Positions 51,152-60,753 are shown, counted from the first letter of the stretch. The stretch: 64,000 nucleotides of DNA from Brevibacillus_C sp046036945 (GCF_046036945.1 NZ_JBJQOQ010000018.1:34763-98762), one strand, 5' to 3'. Numbers and translations are program-made. Notes: generated by a model not told the origin, from the letters alone.

Positions 51152-51866
51152 ACGACACCGCCTCCCCCAGGTATGCTTCGATCACTTTGGGATTGCTGGT
51201 CACCTCGGCCGGCCTGCCCTCGGCGATTTTTTCACCGTGGTGAATCACGACAATCCGCTGGGACAGCTGCATGATGACCTCCATGATGTGTTCGATGATG
51301 ATCAATGTCAGACCGTCCTTGGCCAAACTGCCGATCAGCGGGATGATCTCGTTGATCTCGCCGGGATTCAAGCCGGCCATGACCTCGTCGAGCAGCAGCA
51401 GCTCCGGTTGGGTGGCCAGCGCTTTGGCGACTTCCAGCCGCTTCTTGTCGGCGATCGTCAAGCTTTTGGCAACCGAGTCTCTCCGGTGAATCAGATCCAC
51501 TCTTTCCAGGACGTATTCGGCGTACTCTTTCGCCTCTCTGGACTTTTGAATCCGGTTAAAGGCGCCAATTTTGACATTTTCCAGCACGCTGATATTGCCG
51601 AACGGCTTTACCACCTGGAATGTCCTGCCGATTCCTTTTTGGCAAATGAGATGGGCCTTCTGATTGGTGATCTCTTCCCCTTTAAAGCGGATCGAGCCGG
51701 AAGTGGCAGGCAATGCACCCGAGATCAGGTTGAACAGTGTGGTCTTGCCTGCTCCATTCGGTCCGATAATCCCGACGATCTCTTGTTTGCCAACCTCGAA
51801 ACTGACCCCGTTCACAGCCGTAATCCCGCCAAACTGCTTGACAACCTGTTCAATTTGCAGAATCAA
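51144..51866 (-). CDS. livG: Branched-chain amino acid-type ABC transporter ATPase LivG
   Basis: A 240-residue ATPase: Walker A GPNGAGKTTLFNL, Walker B LLLLDEVMAGLNPGE, C-terminal NPKVIEAYLGEA. The signature motif is altered: LTIADKKRLEVAKAL stands where LSGGQQ is usual, common in LivG-type subunits of this subgroup. AAAGGGGGG lies eight bases before the TTG at 51866, which overlaps the end of livM by 17 bases. The longer frame to 51971 lies inside livM. Confidence 0.92.
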   Translation of the reverse strand: MILQIEQVVKQFGGITAVNGVSFEVGKQEIVGIIGPNGAGKTTLFNLISGALPATSGSIRFKGEEITNQKAHLICQKGIGRTFQVVKPFGNISVLENVKIGAFNRIQKSREAKEYAEYVLERVDLIHRRDSVAKSLTIADKKRLEVAKALATQPELLLLDEVMAGLNPGEINEIIPLIGSLAKDGLTLIIIEHIMEVIMQLSQRIVVIHHGEKIAEGRPAEVTSNPKVIEAYLGEAVSFA

Positions 51867-52884
51867 CCTGCTCACCCCCCTTTTGCGTGCCGGGAATGGC
51901 CCGAGCCGGCTGAGAATCTCGATTCGCCCGCTTTTTGTCCAGCCAGCCTCGAAGCGTCGGCAGGATGCCATTGGGGATAAACGAGACGACGAGGATCAAG
52001 ACAATTCCGTAGAGGAAGAAGTTCAACCCGTTCAACCCGGAAAAGGCCGATCGCAGCAGCTCGTTTAAGGGAATCATCAACACCGCGCCAAGGACCGGTC
52101 CGAATACCGTGCCCATGCCGCCGATAATCGAGATCAGGGCTACCTGAACGGAAAAGTTGACGTTAAACATAGCCTCCGGTTCGATAAACAAAATGTACTG
52201 GGCGTAAAATACCCCAGTGATGCCCGCCAGACCGGAGCTGATCAGCACGGCGTACAGCTTGTACCTTGAAATCGGGATTCCCAGCGCGTCAGCCGCTTCT
52301 TCATTCTCGCGGATCGCGATCAGGTAGGCGCCGATTTTCGAACGGTCAATCCAGTAGGTAACGGCGATGACCAGGCATAAGATGCCTAAGGCGATGTAGT
52401 AATACGGTTCCTTGCCCCGGAACATCAGGCTTGAAAAGCCGGCCTGGAACGGAATGTTGAGGCCCACCGCTCCGTTCGTCAGCTCCTTCCAGAAGGAGGC
52501 GACCAAGCGGATCACCTCTGAGAAGGCGAGCGTGGCGAGGGTAAAGAACGGCCCCTTCAGGCGAAAGCACGGGTAGCCGATGCAGGCCCCCACCAGCATG
52601 CACAACGCGAGGGCGGCACACATGCCAATCCACGGCGATACTCCCCAGGTCATGAACAGCAGGGTGGACGTGTAGGCGCCGAGGCCGAAGAAGATGGCAT
52701 GGCCCAGCGAGAGCTGCCCGGCGTACCCCGCCAAAATATTCCATGATCCGCTGACAGCGGCGTAAAACAGGATCAGGATCAGGGTGTGCATGTAGAACTT
52801 GTTCGCGACGATCACGGGAATCAGCAGCGCGATGAGCAGGACCAAAAGCCAGAGCAGCATTGATTTGGATACCGCCCGTTTCAT
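51850..52884 (-). CDS. livM: Branched-chain amino acid-type ABC transporter permease LivM
   Basis: A 344-residue permease with about ten membrane segments. Family motifs GYAGQLSLGHAIFFGLGAYTS and IGGMGTVFGPVLGAVLM are present. The C-terminal 40 residues are hydrophilic (KKRANRDSQPARA). The ATG overlaps the livH stop by four bases. It forms the inner-membrane channel with LivH. Confidence 0.93.
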   Translation of the reverse strand: MKRAVSKSMLLWLLVLLIALLIPVIVANKFYMHTLILILFYAAVSGSWNILAGYAGQLSLGHAIFFGLGAYTSTLLFMTWGVSPWIGMCAALALCMLVGACIGYPCFRLKGPFFTLATLAFSEVIRLVASFWKELTNGAVGLNIPFQAGFSSLMFRGKEPYYYIALGILCLVIAVTYWIDRSKIGAYLIAIRENEEAADALGIPISRYKLYAVLISSGLAGITGVFYAQYILFIEPEAMFNVNFSVQVALISIIGGMGTVFGPVLGAVLMIPLNELLRSAFSGLNGLNFFLYGIVLILVVSFIPNGILPTLRGWLDKKRANRDSQPARAIPGTQKGGEQVDSAN

Positions 52885-53768
52885 TTCAGCCCCACCTCCT
52901 CAGAACCTTTGCCCAGGCTGAACAGGCCGGAAGGGCGGAACAGCAGCACCAGGATGAAGATGGCGAAATAGACAGCCTCTTTTAGACCGGGCGAGATCCA
53001 CACCCCGGCCAGCGCCTCGACCAGTCCGATCAGCAGGCCGCCGAGAAATGCCCCAAACATGCTCCCCATCCCGCCGAGCACGACGACGACAAAAGCGGTC
53101 AGCACAAACAAGGTGCCCACGGTGGGAAATACGTAGTAGATCGGCATCAATAGCGAGCCGGCAAGCCCGACCAGCCCGGAGCCGATGCCAAAGGCCAAAA
53201 GGTAAATTCGCTTTACGGGTATCCCCGCCAACGCTGCCGCCCTTTTTTCCATGGCGACGGCCCGGATCGCTTTCCCTGTCAAGGTGTATTTAAGGAACAG
53301 GAACAGGCCGAGCGAGATCAGCACTGCGACGAGAAAAGCGATCAGCCGCGGAACGCTGACGGCGACCTCGCCCATGCGGATGACGGTGGTCTGATAAGCC
53401 GTTTGGACTGTGCGGTAATCGGCGTTCCACATCATCAAGGCAAAGTTTTGCAAGGTGATGGAAAGGCCCAGAGTGGCAAAAATCTTCACCGTTGCCGAAG
53501 TGTCCAGGATGGGCTGGATGATCACCCGGTGCACCAGCCAGCCGAAGGCAAACAAAGCCAGCGCCACAACCGGCGCAGAGACGTAAGGGTCCAGCCCCCA
53601 CGTACTGTAAAGCAAAAAGCTGATGTACATCGCGATCATCAAAAATTCCCCGTGCGCAAAATTGATGATTCTGACAACCCCCAAGATCAAATTAAGCCCC
53701 ATGCTGATCAAGGCGTAGATCCCCCCAACGAGGATCCCGGAGATGACGACCTGCGCGAACTGTGTCAA
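52881..53768 (-). CDS. livH: Branched-chain amino acid-type ABC transporter permease LivH
   Basis: A 295-residue permease with about eight membrane segments, including GGIYALISMGLNLILGVVRIINFAHGEF at the N-terminus and VVLGGMGSMFGAFLGGLLIG near residue 230, both hallmarks of LivH. The start is a TTG preceded by GGAGGGGG. It follows the binding-protein gene by 27 bases and overlaps livM by four. Confidence 0.93.
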   Translation of the reverse strand: MTQFAQVVISGILVGGIYALISMGLNLILGVVRIINFAHGEFLMIAMYISFLLYSTWGLDPYVSAPVVALALFAFGWLVHRVIIQPILDTSATVKIFATLGLSITLQNFALMMWNADYRTVQTAYQTTVIRMGEVAVSVPRLIAFLVAVLISLGLFLFLKYTLTGKAIRAVAMEKRAAALAGIPVKRIYLLAFGIGSGLVGLAGSLLMPIYYVFPTVGTLFVLTAFVVVVLGGMGSMFGAFLGGLLIGLVEALAGVWISPGLKEAVYFAIFILVLLFRPSGLFSLGKGSEEVGLK

Positions 53769-53795
53769 TCCAACCCCCTCCCTCGCATCTTTGTC

Positions 53796-55046
53796 CTATT
53801 GTCTTTCGCTCCATTTCGGCAACGGCAGCGTCACTTCTTTCAGCGCCGCTCCCTTCGGCCAGACGACGACCAGCTTCCCGTCGATCCACTGATGGACGTA
53901 CGGCTGTCCCAATTTGTTCTGGCCCTTCTCGTCAAACTGGATGCCCCAGCCGGTCGCCGTTTTTCCCGGCTCCAACTTGTAATTCATCGCAGCCTCGCGA
54001 AGCTTGTCCGGGTCGATATCGCCCACCTGGTCAATCACGTCCAGGAGCACATTGGTCCCCATGAAGTTGGCCAGCGAGTGACCGGAGCGCGGCTCTTCCC
54101 CGTACGTGTCCTTGTACAGCTTGACAAAATCGTCCAGTCCGGGCGTGTACTCCTTGTTGATCTCATACTGCGGAAAGTCTACGTTCAAGATGCCGTCGAC
54201 ATCCTTGCCCAGCGCCTTTTGGAAATCGCTCATCGTATGTCCGCCGCCCGTCCCGATGAAGACAGGGACATCCAGCCCGAGCTCCTTGGCCTGCCGCCAG
54301 AACAGGATGGCGTCATTGAGGTACGATACGCCGATCAATACGTCCGGCTTCGCCTCTTTGACGTTGAGAACGACCGATGACAGATCGACCGACTTCAAGT
54401 TGTACGGCTGGATCGTGGCCAGCTTCAGATTGGCTTCCTCGGCGTACTTTTTGACAAATTCGGCTACTGTCGTACCATAGAGCGAGTCTTCATGCACGAT
54501 CCCGATTCGCAGGTCGGATGGATTCTTCCCCAGCTTCTCGGCTACGACATCCTTGATGTAATCAATTTCGATCCTGGAGAAGTGGGAGGCAGGCGGATTT
54601 GTCCGCATGACGTACTTGTATCCCCGCTCCGTCACCTGGTCGGAGACAGCCCCCAGCTCCCAGTACAGCACGCCGTTTCGCTCCGTCACTTCGCTGGCAG
54701 CGAACGAGATGGAGCTCGAATAGGACCCCAGGATCAGCTTGACGCCTTTTTGGGTGATCAGCCGGTCCGCTTCGGCCTGTGCCGCATTCGCGTCGGGCGC
54801 ATCGGTTTTGATCAATTCCACTGTTTTCCCTCCGGCTACTCCGCCATTCTGGTTGCGAAGCTTGACGGCCAGCTCGGCTCCGCGGTAGCTTTCGTCACCA
54901 AGCAGAGCCGAGGAACCGGTCAGAGGATACAGAGCGCCAATCTGCAGGACTTCCTTCTGCCCGCCGCCTCCTGCAGCGGGACTGCCTGAACAAGCGGTTG
55001 TGAAGGCGATCAAACCTGTAAGCAAGAACGACAGCCATCTTTTCAC
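53796..55046 (-). CDS. Liv-type ABC transporter substrate-binding lipoprotein
   Basis: A 416-residue solute-binding protein of the periplasmic-binding type I fold (LivJ/AmiC group). The N-terminus is a lipoprotein signal (FLLTGLIAFTTACSG). The ligand-side motifs GALYPLTGSSALLG, SYSSSISFAASEV and RIGIVHEDSLYGTTVAEF are seen. GGAGG lies eight bases before the GTG at 55046; the longer frame is not supported. It captures the substrate outside the membrane for LivHMGF. The position inside a catabolic operon suggests the ligand is the growth substrate of the pathway, not an amino acid for biosynthesis. Confidence 0.9.
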   Translation of the reverse strand: MKRWLSFLLTGLIAFTTACSGSPAAGGGGQKEVLQIGALYPLTGSSALLGDESYRGAELAVKLRNQNGGVAGGKTVELIKTDAPDANAAQAEADRLITQKGVKLILGSYSSSISFAASEVTERNGVLYWELGAVSDQVTERGYKYVMRTNPPASHFSRIEIDYIKDVVAEKLGKNPSDLRIGIVHEDSLYGTTVAEFVKKYAEEANLKLATIQPYNLKSVDLSSVVLNVKEAKPDVLIGVSYLNDAILFWRQAKELGLDVPVFIGTGGGHTMSDFQKALGKDVDGILNVDFPQYEINKEYTPGLDDFVKLYKDTYGEEPRSGHSLANFMGTNVLLDVIDQVGDIDPDKLREAAMNYKLEPGKTATGWGIQFDEKGQNKLGQPYVHQWIDGKLVVVWPKGAALKEVTLPLPKWSERQ

Positions 55047-55083
55047 CAATGAACCCTCCTTTTTTTCACTGTGCAAAGCTGTT

Positions 55084-55842
55084 TTAGGCGCTGAGCCATC
55101 CGCCGTCCACATAAATGGTCTGTCCCGTTATGTAGTCGGATGCAGCCGACGCCAAAAAGATCGCCGCTCCCGCCAGATCCTGGTCTTCTCCCGTTCTCCC
55201 CAAGGGAATTCTGGAGAGGATCCAGTCTTTTCTCTGCTTGTCTTGAAATACCGGCTCGGTCAGGCGCGTTTTGTAATAGCCCGGTCCGATCGCATTTACC
55301 CGAATGCCGTCCCGGGCGAATTCGACTGCCATCGCTTTCGTTATCTGGGAAACTCCCCCCTTGCTGGCACCGTAAGCCGCCATATCCCGCAAACCGATTT
55401 CACTCGTCAGCGAAGCGATGTTGATAATCCGTCCCTGCTGCTCCCTTTGCATGTGGGGAATGACGATTTGGCTGGCTACCAGCACGCTCCGCAAATTGAC
55501 GTCCATGACATACTCCCAATCATCCGCGGAAATCTCCAGAAAAGGCTTGCGGACGTTGACTCCGGCGGCATTTACCAAGATGTCCAGCTGCCCTTGTTCC
55601 TTGACCAGCCGGTGCACAAACCGCCTTAGGGCTTCCCTGTCACGCAAGTCCAGCGCCTGGCAAAACGGCTTGCGGGAAAACTCCGCAATTCTTTGGCAAA
55701 CTTCTTCCAATTCACCGCCGGTCCGGCTGACGACGGCCACGTCCGCTCCGGCTTCGGCCAAGGCGAGGGCGATCCCCCTGCCCAAGCCTCTTCCGCCCCC
55801 TGTGACCAACGCTGTCTTCCCCGATAAATCAAACAGTCTCAT
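55084..55842 (-). CDS. SDR-family oxidoreductase
   Basis: A 252-residue classical SDR: TGGGRGLGRGIA, DILVNAAGVN, Ser in INIASLTSE and Tyr-x-x-x-Lys in AYGASKGG, with YITGQTIYVDGGW at the C-terminus. It resembles gluconate 5-dehydrogenase and other polyol or hydroxyketone dehydrogenases. It is between the Fe-alcohol dehydrogenase (ten bases) and the binding-protein gene (37 bases). One of four alcohol or aldehyde dehydrogenases in the operon besides the acyl-CoA enzymes. Confidence 0.88.
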   Translation of the reverse strand: MRLFDLSGKTALVTGGGRGLGRGIALALAEAGADVAVVSRTGGELEEVCQRIAEFSRKPFCQALDLRDREALRRFVHRLVKEQGQLDILVNAAGVNVRKPFLEISADDWEYVMDVNLRSVLVASQIVIPHMQREQQGRIINIASLTSEIGLRDMAAYGASKGGVSQITKAMAVEFARDGIRVNAIGPGYYKTRLTEPVFQDKQRKDWILSRIPLGRTGEDQDLAGAAIFLASAASDYITGQTIYVDGGWLSA

Positions 55843-55852
55843 GCCCCATCCC

Positions 55853-57004
55853 TCACAATGCTTGTTCGTAGAGCAAAATCAGGTCGTCCTGCGACACCTT
55901 GCGGGGATTGATCGGAATATTCCCGCTTTTCATCGCATCCCGGGCCATGTCCTGAATCCTGCCGCGATCCAGGTGAAAATCGGAAAACCGGGCGGGAATC
56001 CCGATGTCCCTGGACAGTTTTTGCACCGCTTCGACTGCTTTTCCGGCCTTCTCCATCAAGGTGAGGCCTGCCGTGTTCTCGCCCATATCTTCGGCGATAT
56101 CGGCAAACAGCTCGGGAACGGCAAGCGCGTTGTACTCCATCACATGGGGGATCAAGATGGAGTTGGCTACGCCGTGCGGCACTCCGAACATAGCGCTGAC
56201 CGGATGGCTCATCGCGTGACAGATCCCCAGGCGGGTATTGCTGAAGGCCAGCCCCGCCAGCAAGCTGCCCATCAGCATTTTATCCCGGGCCGCCAGCTGA
56301 TCGCCGCCGTACACAGCCTGGCGCAAATGGCCGCTGATCAGCCGGATCGCTTCCCGGGCCAGTGCCCTGGACAGCGGGTAGGCCATTTTCGAGGTGTAGG
56401 ACTCGATCGCGTGCACCAAAGCGTCCAATCCCGTCGAAGCGGTGATCTGCTTTGGCATCGATACCGTCATAAGCGGATCGACCAGCGCCCAGCGGGGCGC
56501 CAATTTATATCCCCCGACAGTCAGCTTGTACTGCCTGTCGACATCGGTAATGACGGTAAAAATGGTTACTTCGCTTGCCGTCCCCGCCGTAGTGGGGATG
56601 GCGATCAGCGGAAGGATCGGCTGGGTAAACGTGTCGATGCCTTCGTAATCGACAATGCTGCCCCCGTTGACAGCGAGCAAGCCTACCGCCTTGGCGACGT
56701 CGATGGCGCTGCCGCCGCCGATCGCCACCAGGACTTCCGCTTTCACCTCCTGCAGCGCCGCCAGTGCCCGCTCACAGGTAGCCACGGAAGGATTCGGCTC
56801 CACCTCGGCGTATACGGCGTACACAAGCCCCTCCAACTGCCGTTCCACATCCCGCAGCAGACCGGCTGCGACAATTCCCGGGTCGGTAATCACCAGGATC
56901 CGGTTATATCCTTGCCGGTCCAGGATCGGCCTCAGCTGCCGAGCAGCTTCAAAGCCGTAGATGATCTCCGTCGGATTTTTAAAACTGGAAAGGTGAAATT
57001 GCAT
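55853..57004 (-). CDS. Iron-containing alcohol dehydrogenase
   Basis: A 383-residue group III alcohol dehydrogenase. GGGSAIDVAKA binds the cofactor, PTTAGTASEVT is a family motif, and the iron ligands are in TGLDALVHAIESY, ICHAMSHPVSA and VPHGVANSIL. It oxidises or reduces small alcohols and diols such as butanol, 1,3-propanediol or 4-hydroxybutyrate. GGAGG lies nine bases before the ATG at 57004. It is 13 bases after the ThDP enzyme gene. Confidence 0.9.
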   Translation of the reverse strand: MQFHLSSFKNPTEIIYGFEAARQLRPILDRQGYNRILVITDPGIVAAGLLRDVERQLEGLVYAVYAEVEPNPSVATCERALAALQEVKAEVLVAIGGGSAIDVAKAVGLLAVNGGSIVDYEGIDTFTQPILPLIAIPTTAGTASEVTIFTVITDVDRQYKLTVGGYKLAPRWALVDPLMTVSMPKQITASTGLDALVHAIESYTSKMAYPLSRALAREAIRLISGHLRQAVYGGDQLAARDKMLMGSLLAGLAFSNTRLGICHAMSHPVSAMFGVPHGVANSILIPHVMEYNALAVPELFADIAEDMGENTAGLTLMEKAGKAVEAVQKLSRDIGIPARFSDFHLDRGRIQDMARDAMKSGNIPINPRKVSQDDLILLYEQAL

Positions 57005-57017
57005 CGTCACCAGCCTC

Positions 57018-58730
57018 CTACATGTACTTTACCGGCGCGTTTTGTCTCCGCCCGATGGCCTCGCGGAACCCCAGGACAGGCGTCTCCCAGAGGGTTGTAT
57101 CCACATGGATGACGGTGGACACCGTCGATTTCCTCGTTTCCGCCAAAGCTTCTGCCAGCTGCTTTTTGCCCTTCACCCGAAAGCCCTGCAGGCCGAATCC
57201 CGCGCTTACCTTGGCAAAATCGACTGCCGGCAAATCGAAGTACTCCTTGTCGTAGTTCAACTTGTTCAGCCATTCCATCCAGCCCCAATTGCGGTTGTCG
57301 AGAACGAGGATGTTGACTTTTAGACCGTATGCTTGCAGCGTGGCTAACTCCCCGACGGTGTAGCCAAAGCCACCGTCGCCTGCAAGCAGGTACACCTCGC
57401 CGCGCGTGCCGGCTGCAGCAGCGCCGATCGCCGCCGGCAGGCCAAAGCCCAGGCCGGCAAGCCCCCGCGGCGTGAGCAGCCTCCTGCCCGCTGCTTTGTG
57501 TTTGAAGTAAACGGCGCCCCATCCGCTGGAGAAGCTCGCGTCACATACCAGAATGTCGTCCGGCTGGGCTATCCGGTTGAGCACATCCAGCACCTGCTGC
57601 GGCTTTAGCCACTCTGATTCTGCCGATATCTCGGCCTGCACGTACTCGTCCCAGTTCTTTTTGGCTTCGGCAATCCACGCTTGCCGCTCCGGATACTGGC
57701 GATGCAAGGTTTTTTCAGCGGCCAACTGCAGCATTTTCGCCAGCGTCGCTTTGGCATCGCCGACAAGCCCCACATCGGCCTGGAACACCCTTCCAATTTC
57801 TTCCTCGTCGATGTCCAGGTGAATCACGGTTTGTTGAGAGGTCGGGATCTGCCAGGTAAAGGTCGTGTTTTGCCCCGACTTAAATCCGACGAGGAAAACG
57901 ACATCCGCTTCTTCCGCCAGCTGCTTGGCGGACAAGGTGCCGATCCCGCCGGCCATGCCGATTCCCAGCGGATGGTCGTCGGGAATCACTCCTCTGCCTG
58001 TAAACGTTTGCAAGACCGGGATCGTCAAGGCTTCTGCCAGTGCCGTGACTTCCGCTTCCGCCTGGGACAGCATCGCCCCTCCGCCGACGATCATCACCGG
58101 CTTCTCGGCTGCTGTCAGAATAGACAGCGCCAGCTCGATTTGGGCGTCCGCCGCCACTGATCGATACCGGGGAAAGGCGGCGAGACTATCCGGCATGTCC
58201 GGCACGTCCCCGCTCCACGCTTCTTTAAACACGTCCTCGTGAATCGACAGCGCCACCGGTCCCGGGCGTCCCGATACCGCCTTGATAAAGGCATTCCGGA
58301 TCATGTCCGGCAGCGCCTTTTGGCTGGTGATTCTCCCTGTCCACTTGGTAAATGGCTTCACCATCTCAAGCTGGTAAAAGCCCTGTGAGGCGTTTCCGCG
58401 GTCCCGAAGGTGCTCCCATTCCAATGGCAGATCGCTGAACAAGGCAAAGATCGGCGTCGAGGAATTGAAGGCTTCCCCCAGCCCGGCGGTAAATTCGGCT
58501 GCTCCGGGTCCGACTGTCGCGTCGCAGACCCCCACCCGGTTGGTCAATCTGGCATACGCGACCGCTGCGTAGGCAGCGTTTTTTTCCGCCCGCATCACGA
58601 TGTGCCGAACCTTTCCCTTGGCGTTGTGGATACCGTCGTACAGGGGGAGCGTCTGCCCTCCCGGCACCCCGAACACGGTGTCCGCCTTCATCTGTACCAA
58701 CATCTGTACCAATGCATCCCCTACATGCAT
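57018..58730 (-). CDS. Thiamine diphosphate-dependent enzyme, acetolactate-synthase-like
   Basis: A 570-residue ThDP enzyme with the usual three domains: PYR (1-170) with GVPGGQTLPLYD and the cofactor-activating Glu49 (MRAEKNAAYAA), central (190-320), and PP (370-545) with the ThDP motif LLAGDGGFGY...NRNWGW. It resembles acetolactate synthase large subunits, but no small subunit is adjacent and the context is catabolic. The usual His pair near residue 28 of cyclohexane-1,2-dione hydrolase is absent. It most likely cleaves or joins a 2-keto or 2-hydroxy compound. The start at 58730 is chosen for its GGAGGGG site. Confidence 0.85.
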   Translation of the reverse strand: MHVGDALVQMLVQMKADTVFGVPGGQTLPLYDGIHNAKGKVRHIVMRAEKNAAYAAVAYARLTNRVGVCDATVGPGAAEFTAGLGEAFNSSTPIFALFSDLPLEWEHLRDRGNASQGFYQLEMVKPFTKWTGRITSQKALPDMIRNAFIKAVSGRPGPVALSIHEDVFKEAWSGDVPDMPDSLAAFPRYRSVAADAQIELALSILTAAEKPVMIVGGGAMLSQAEAEVTALAEALTIPVLQTFTGRGVIPDDHPLGIGMAGGIGTLSAKQLAEEADVVFLVGFKSGQNTTFTWQIPTSQQTVIHLDIDEEEIGRVFQADVGLVGDAKATLAKMLQLAAEKTLHRQYPERQAWIAEAKKNWDEYVQAEISAESEWLKPQQVLDVLNRIAQPDDILVCDASFSSGWGAVYFKHKAAGRRLLTPRGLAGLGFGLPAAIGAAAAGTRGEVYLLAGDGGFGYTVGELATLQAYGLKVNILVLDNRNWGWMEWLNKLNYDKEYFDLPAVDFAKVSAGFGLQGFRVKGKKQLAEALAETRKSTVSTVIHVDTTLWETPVLGFREAIGRRQNAPVKYM

Positions 58731-58731
58731 C

Positions 58732-59595
58732 TCAATCCCCTCCCACGTCTGCATAAGAGTAAAAGCCCTTGCCCGTTTTTACGCCCAGATCCCCGGCTTC
58801 AACCATGTTCCTGAGAAGTGGGCACGGGCGGTATTTGGGATCGCCAAATCCCTCGTACAGGGCCTCCATGGCCGCCAGCGCCACATCCAGCCCGGCCATG
58901 TCAAGCGTCCTCAACGGCCCCATTTTATGGCCATACCCATCGATAAAACCCTGATCGATATCCTCTGGCGTCCCCACTCCCTCCATCAGGGCGTAGCAGG
59001 CCTCATTCACCATCGGCAGCCAGATCCTATTCATCAAAAATCCGGGATAATCTTTTTGGGCGATAATGACCCGCTTCCCCAGCTTTTCTCCGATCGCTGC
59101 CGCCCGCTCAACCGTCGCTTTGGCCGTCTTGCGGCCTTTGACCACCTCGAGGAGCGGCATCATCGGAACCGGACTGAAAAAGTGCATGCCGACGACATTC
59201 TCCGGCCGTTTGGTGGCGGCTCCGATCGCCGTAATCGACAGGCAGGAGGTATTGCTGGCCAGCAGGGCCCCCGCTGCAGCCGATTCGTCCAGCTGTTGGA
59301 ACACCCGCTGTTTCAATGCGAGGTTTTCCGGAACCGCTTCGATGATCAGATCCGCTTCCGGGATGCCGGCCCAGTCAGTCTGATACCCGATCCGCTCCTT
59401 TACCGCCGACGCATCGCCCAGTTTCCCCCTCCTTTCGAGGCGATGCAGCGAGTCGCTGATTTTCTCCCTCGTTTTGGCCAAAGCCTCCTCGCTGACGTCT
59501 ATGACCGTCACTTCCATTTCTGCTTGCGCGGCTGTCTGGGCGATTCCCGAGCCCATCAGTCCGCCGCCGATCACAAAGCATTTCACCTGTCTCAC
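58732..59595 (-). CDS. 3-hydroxyacyl-CoA (3-hydroxybutyryl-CoA) dehydrogenase
   Basis: A 287-residue monofunctional enzyme: Rossmann motif VIGGGLMGSGIAQ, catalytic His in GMHFFSPVPMMPLLEVV with its partner Glu, and GFLMNRIWLPMVNEA plus DIDQGFIDGYGHKMGP in the C-terminal domain. It oxidises L-3-hydroxyacyl-CoA with NAD in beta-oxidation. The GTG at 59595 overlaps the stop of the acyl-CoA dehydrogenase gene (GTGA); a second GTG at 59586 is possible. Only one base separates it from the ThDP gene. No enoyl-CoA hydratase or thiolase is in the operon. Confidence 0.9.
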   Translation of the reverse strand: MRQVKCFVIGGGLMGSGIAQTAAQAEMEVTVIDVSEEALAKTREKISDSLHRLERRGKLGDASAVKERIGYQTDWAGIPEADLIIEAVPENLALKQRVFQQLDESAAAGALLASNTSCLSITAIGAATKRPENVVGMHFFSPVPMMPLLEVVKGRKTAKATVERAAAIGEKLGKRVIIAQKDYPGFLMNRIWLPMVNEACYALMEGVGTPEDIDQGFIDGYGHKMGPLRTLDMAGLDVALAAMEALYEGFGDPKYRPCPLLRNMVEAGDLGVKTGKGFYSYADVGGD

Positions 59596-60722
59596 CTGCC
59601 CAAAATTTCTTTGGCTATGATCAACCGCTGAATTTGATTGGTACCCTCGTAGATCTGCGTTATCTTGGCATCCCGCATCATCCGCTCCACCGGGTAATCC
59701 CGCATGTAGCCGTTCCCTCCCAAGATCTGAACGGCGTCAGTCGTCACCTTCATCGCCATGTCGGAAGCGAAGAGTTTTGCCATGGAAGCTGCCTGGATGA
59801 CTTCCCGGGAGCCGCTGTCCAACAGCTCGGCTGTGTAGTAGACCAGTCTGCGGGCCGCCTCGATCTGCGTCGCCATATCGGCCAGCATAAACCGGATGCC
59901 CTGAAAGCTGGCGATTTCCCGGTTGAACTGGAACCGCCCTTTCGCATACCGGGCCGCCACTTCAAACGCCCCTTGGGCGATGCCCAACGCTTGGGCCGCT
60001 ACTCCCGGCCTGGTGTGATTCAGCGATTTCATCAAGACCTTGAAACCGCCCCCTTCCGCACCCAGCATCTGCGAGCGGTGAACGCGCACGTTGTCGAGGA
60101 TGACTTCCCTGGTGACAGAACCCCTGATGCCCATCTTTTCTTCCTTGCGCCCAAACGAAAGACCGGCCGTCCCCTCATCGACGATAAACAGCGTAATTCC
60201 CGAGTTCTTTTTGGACGTGTCTACGGTTGTTACAAAGATGTAGACCCCTGCTTCTCCTCCGTTCGTGATAAAAACTTTCCGGCCGTTTAAGATGTAGAAA
60301 TCCCCTTCTCTGATCGCCCTGGTTGAGATCGAAGCCGTATCGGAACCGGCTCCCGCTTCCGTAATGCCGAAAGCCCCAAGGAAATCCCCCTTTGCCAGCG
60401 GTATCACGTACTTTTTCTTCTGTTCCTCCGTCCCCGCGATCAACAGGGGAGCAATCGCCAGAGCCTGTGTAGTAAGCAGGACAGATGTAGCCGCACATGA
60501 ACGGGCTACCTCTTCAATCGTGATCAGGTGACTGAGCGAGGAACCTCCGGAACCGCCGTAAACCTCAGGGACGTTGACCCCAAACAGCCCGTGTTCGGCC
60601 AATAACCGCACGTGCGACTTGGGCATCTCTTCGGTCCTGTCTATTTCCTGGGCCATAGGGAGAAATTGATCCTCGGATAATGTACGGACAAAACTCCGTA
60701 TCATCGAGATTTCTTCTTGCAT
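59592..60722 (-). CDS. Acyl-CoA dehydrogenase
   Basis: A 376-residue flavoprotein of the short/medium-chain type: FGITEAGAGSD and FITNGG near residues 120-150 and the catalytic-base Glu in IYEGTNQIQRL close to the C-terminus. It introduces a 2,3-double bond into acyl-CoA and passes electrons to ETF. The frame continues to 60827, but GGAGG lies six bases before the ATG at 60722. It is the first gene of the operon; the sigma-54 promoter is 32 bases upstream. Confidence 0.92.
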   Translation of the reverse strand: MQEEISMIRSFVRTLSEDQFLPMAQEIDRTEEMPKSHVRLLAEHGLFGVNVPEVYGGSGGSSLSHLITIEEVARSCAATSVLLTTQALAIAPLLIAGTEEQKKKYVIPLAKGDFLGAFGITEAGAGSDTASISTRAIREGDFYILNGRKVFITNGGEAGVYIFVTTVDTSKKNSGITLFIVDEGTAGLSFGRKEEKMGIRGSVTREVILDNVRVHRSQMLGAEGGGFKVLMKSLNHTRPGVAAQALGIAQGAFEVAARYAKGRFQFNREIASFQGIRFMLADMATQIEAARRLVYYTAELLDSGSREVIQAASMAKLFASDMAMKVTTDAVQILGGNGYMRDYPVERMMRDAKITQIYEGTNQIQRLIIAKEILGR

Positions 60723-60753
60723 AATTGGCCTCCTTTCCCTCACCTGCAGGTAT

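Noticed and set aside
55418..57112. A 564-codon plus-strand open frame
   Set aside because: Opposite the Fe-alcohol dehydrogenase and SDR genes, with no start signal and no family resemblance.
57018..58730. Calling the ThDP enzyme a cyclohexane-1,2-dione hydrolase
   Set aside because: The pathway context would fit, but the histidines I expect near residue 28 are not there; kept only as a hypothesis in the findings.
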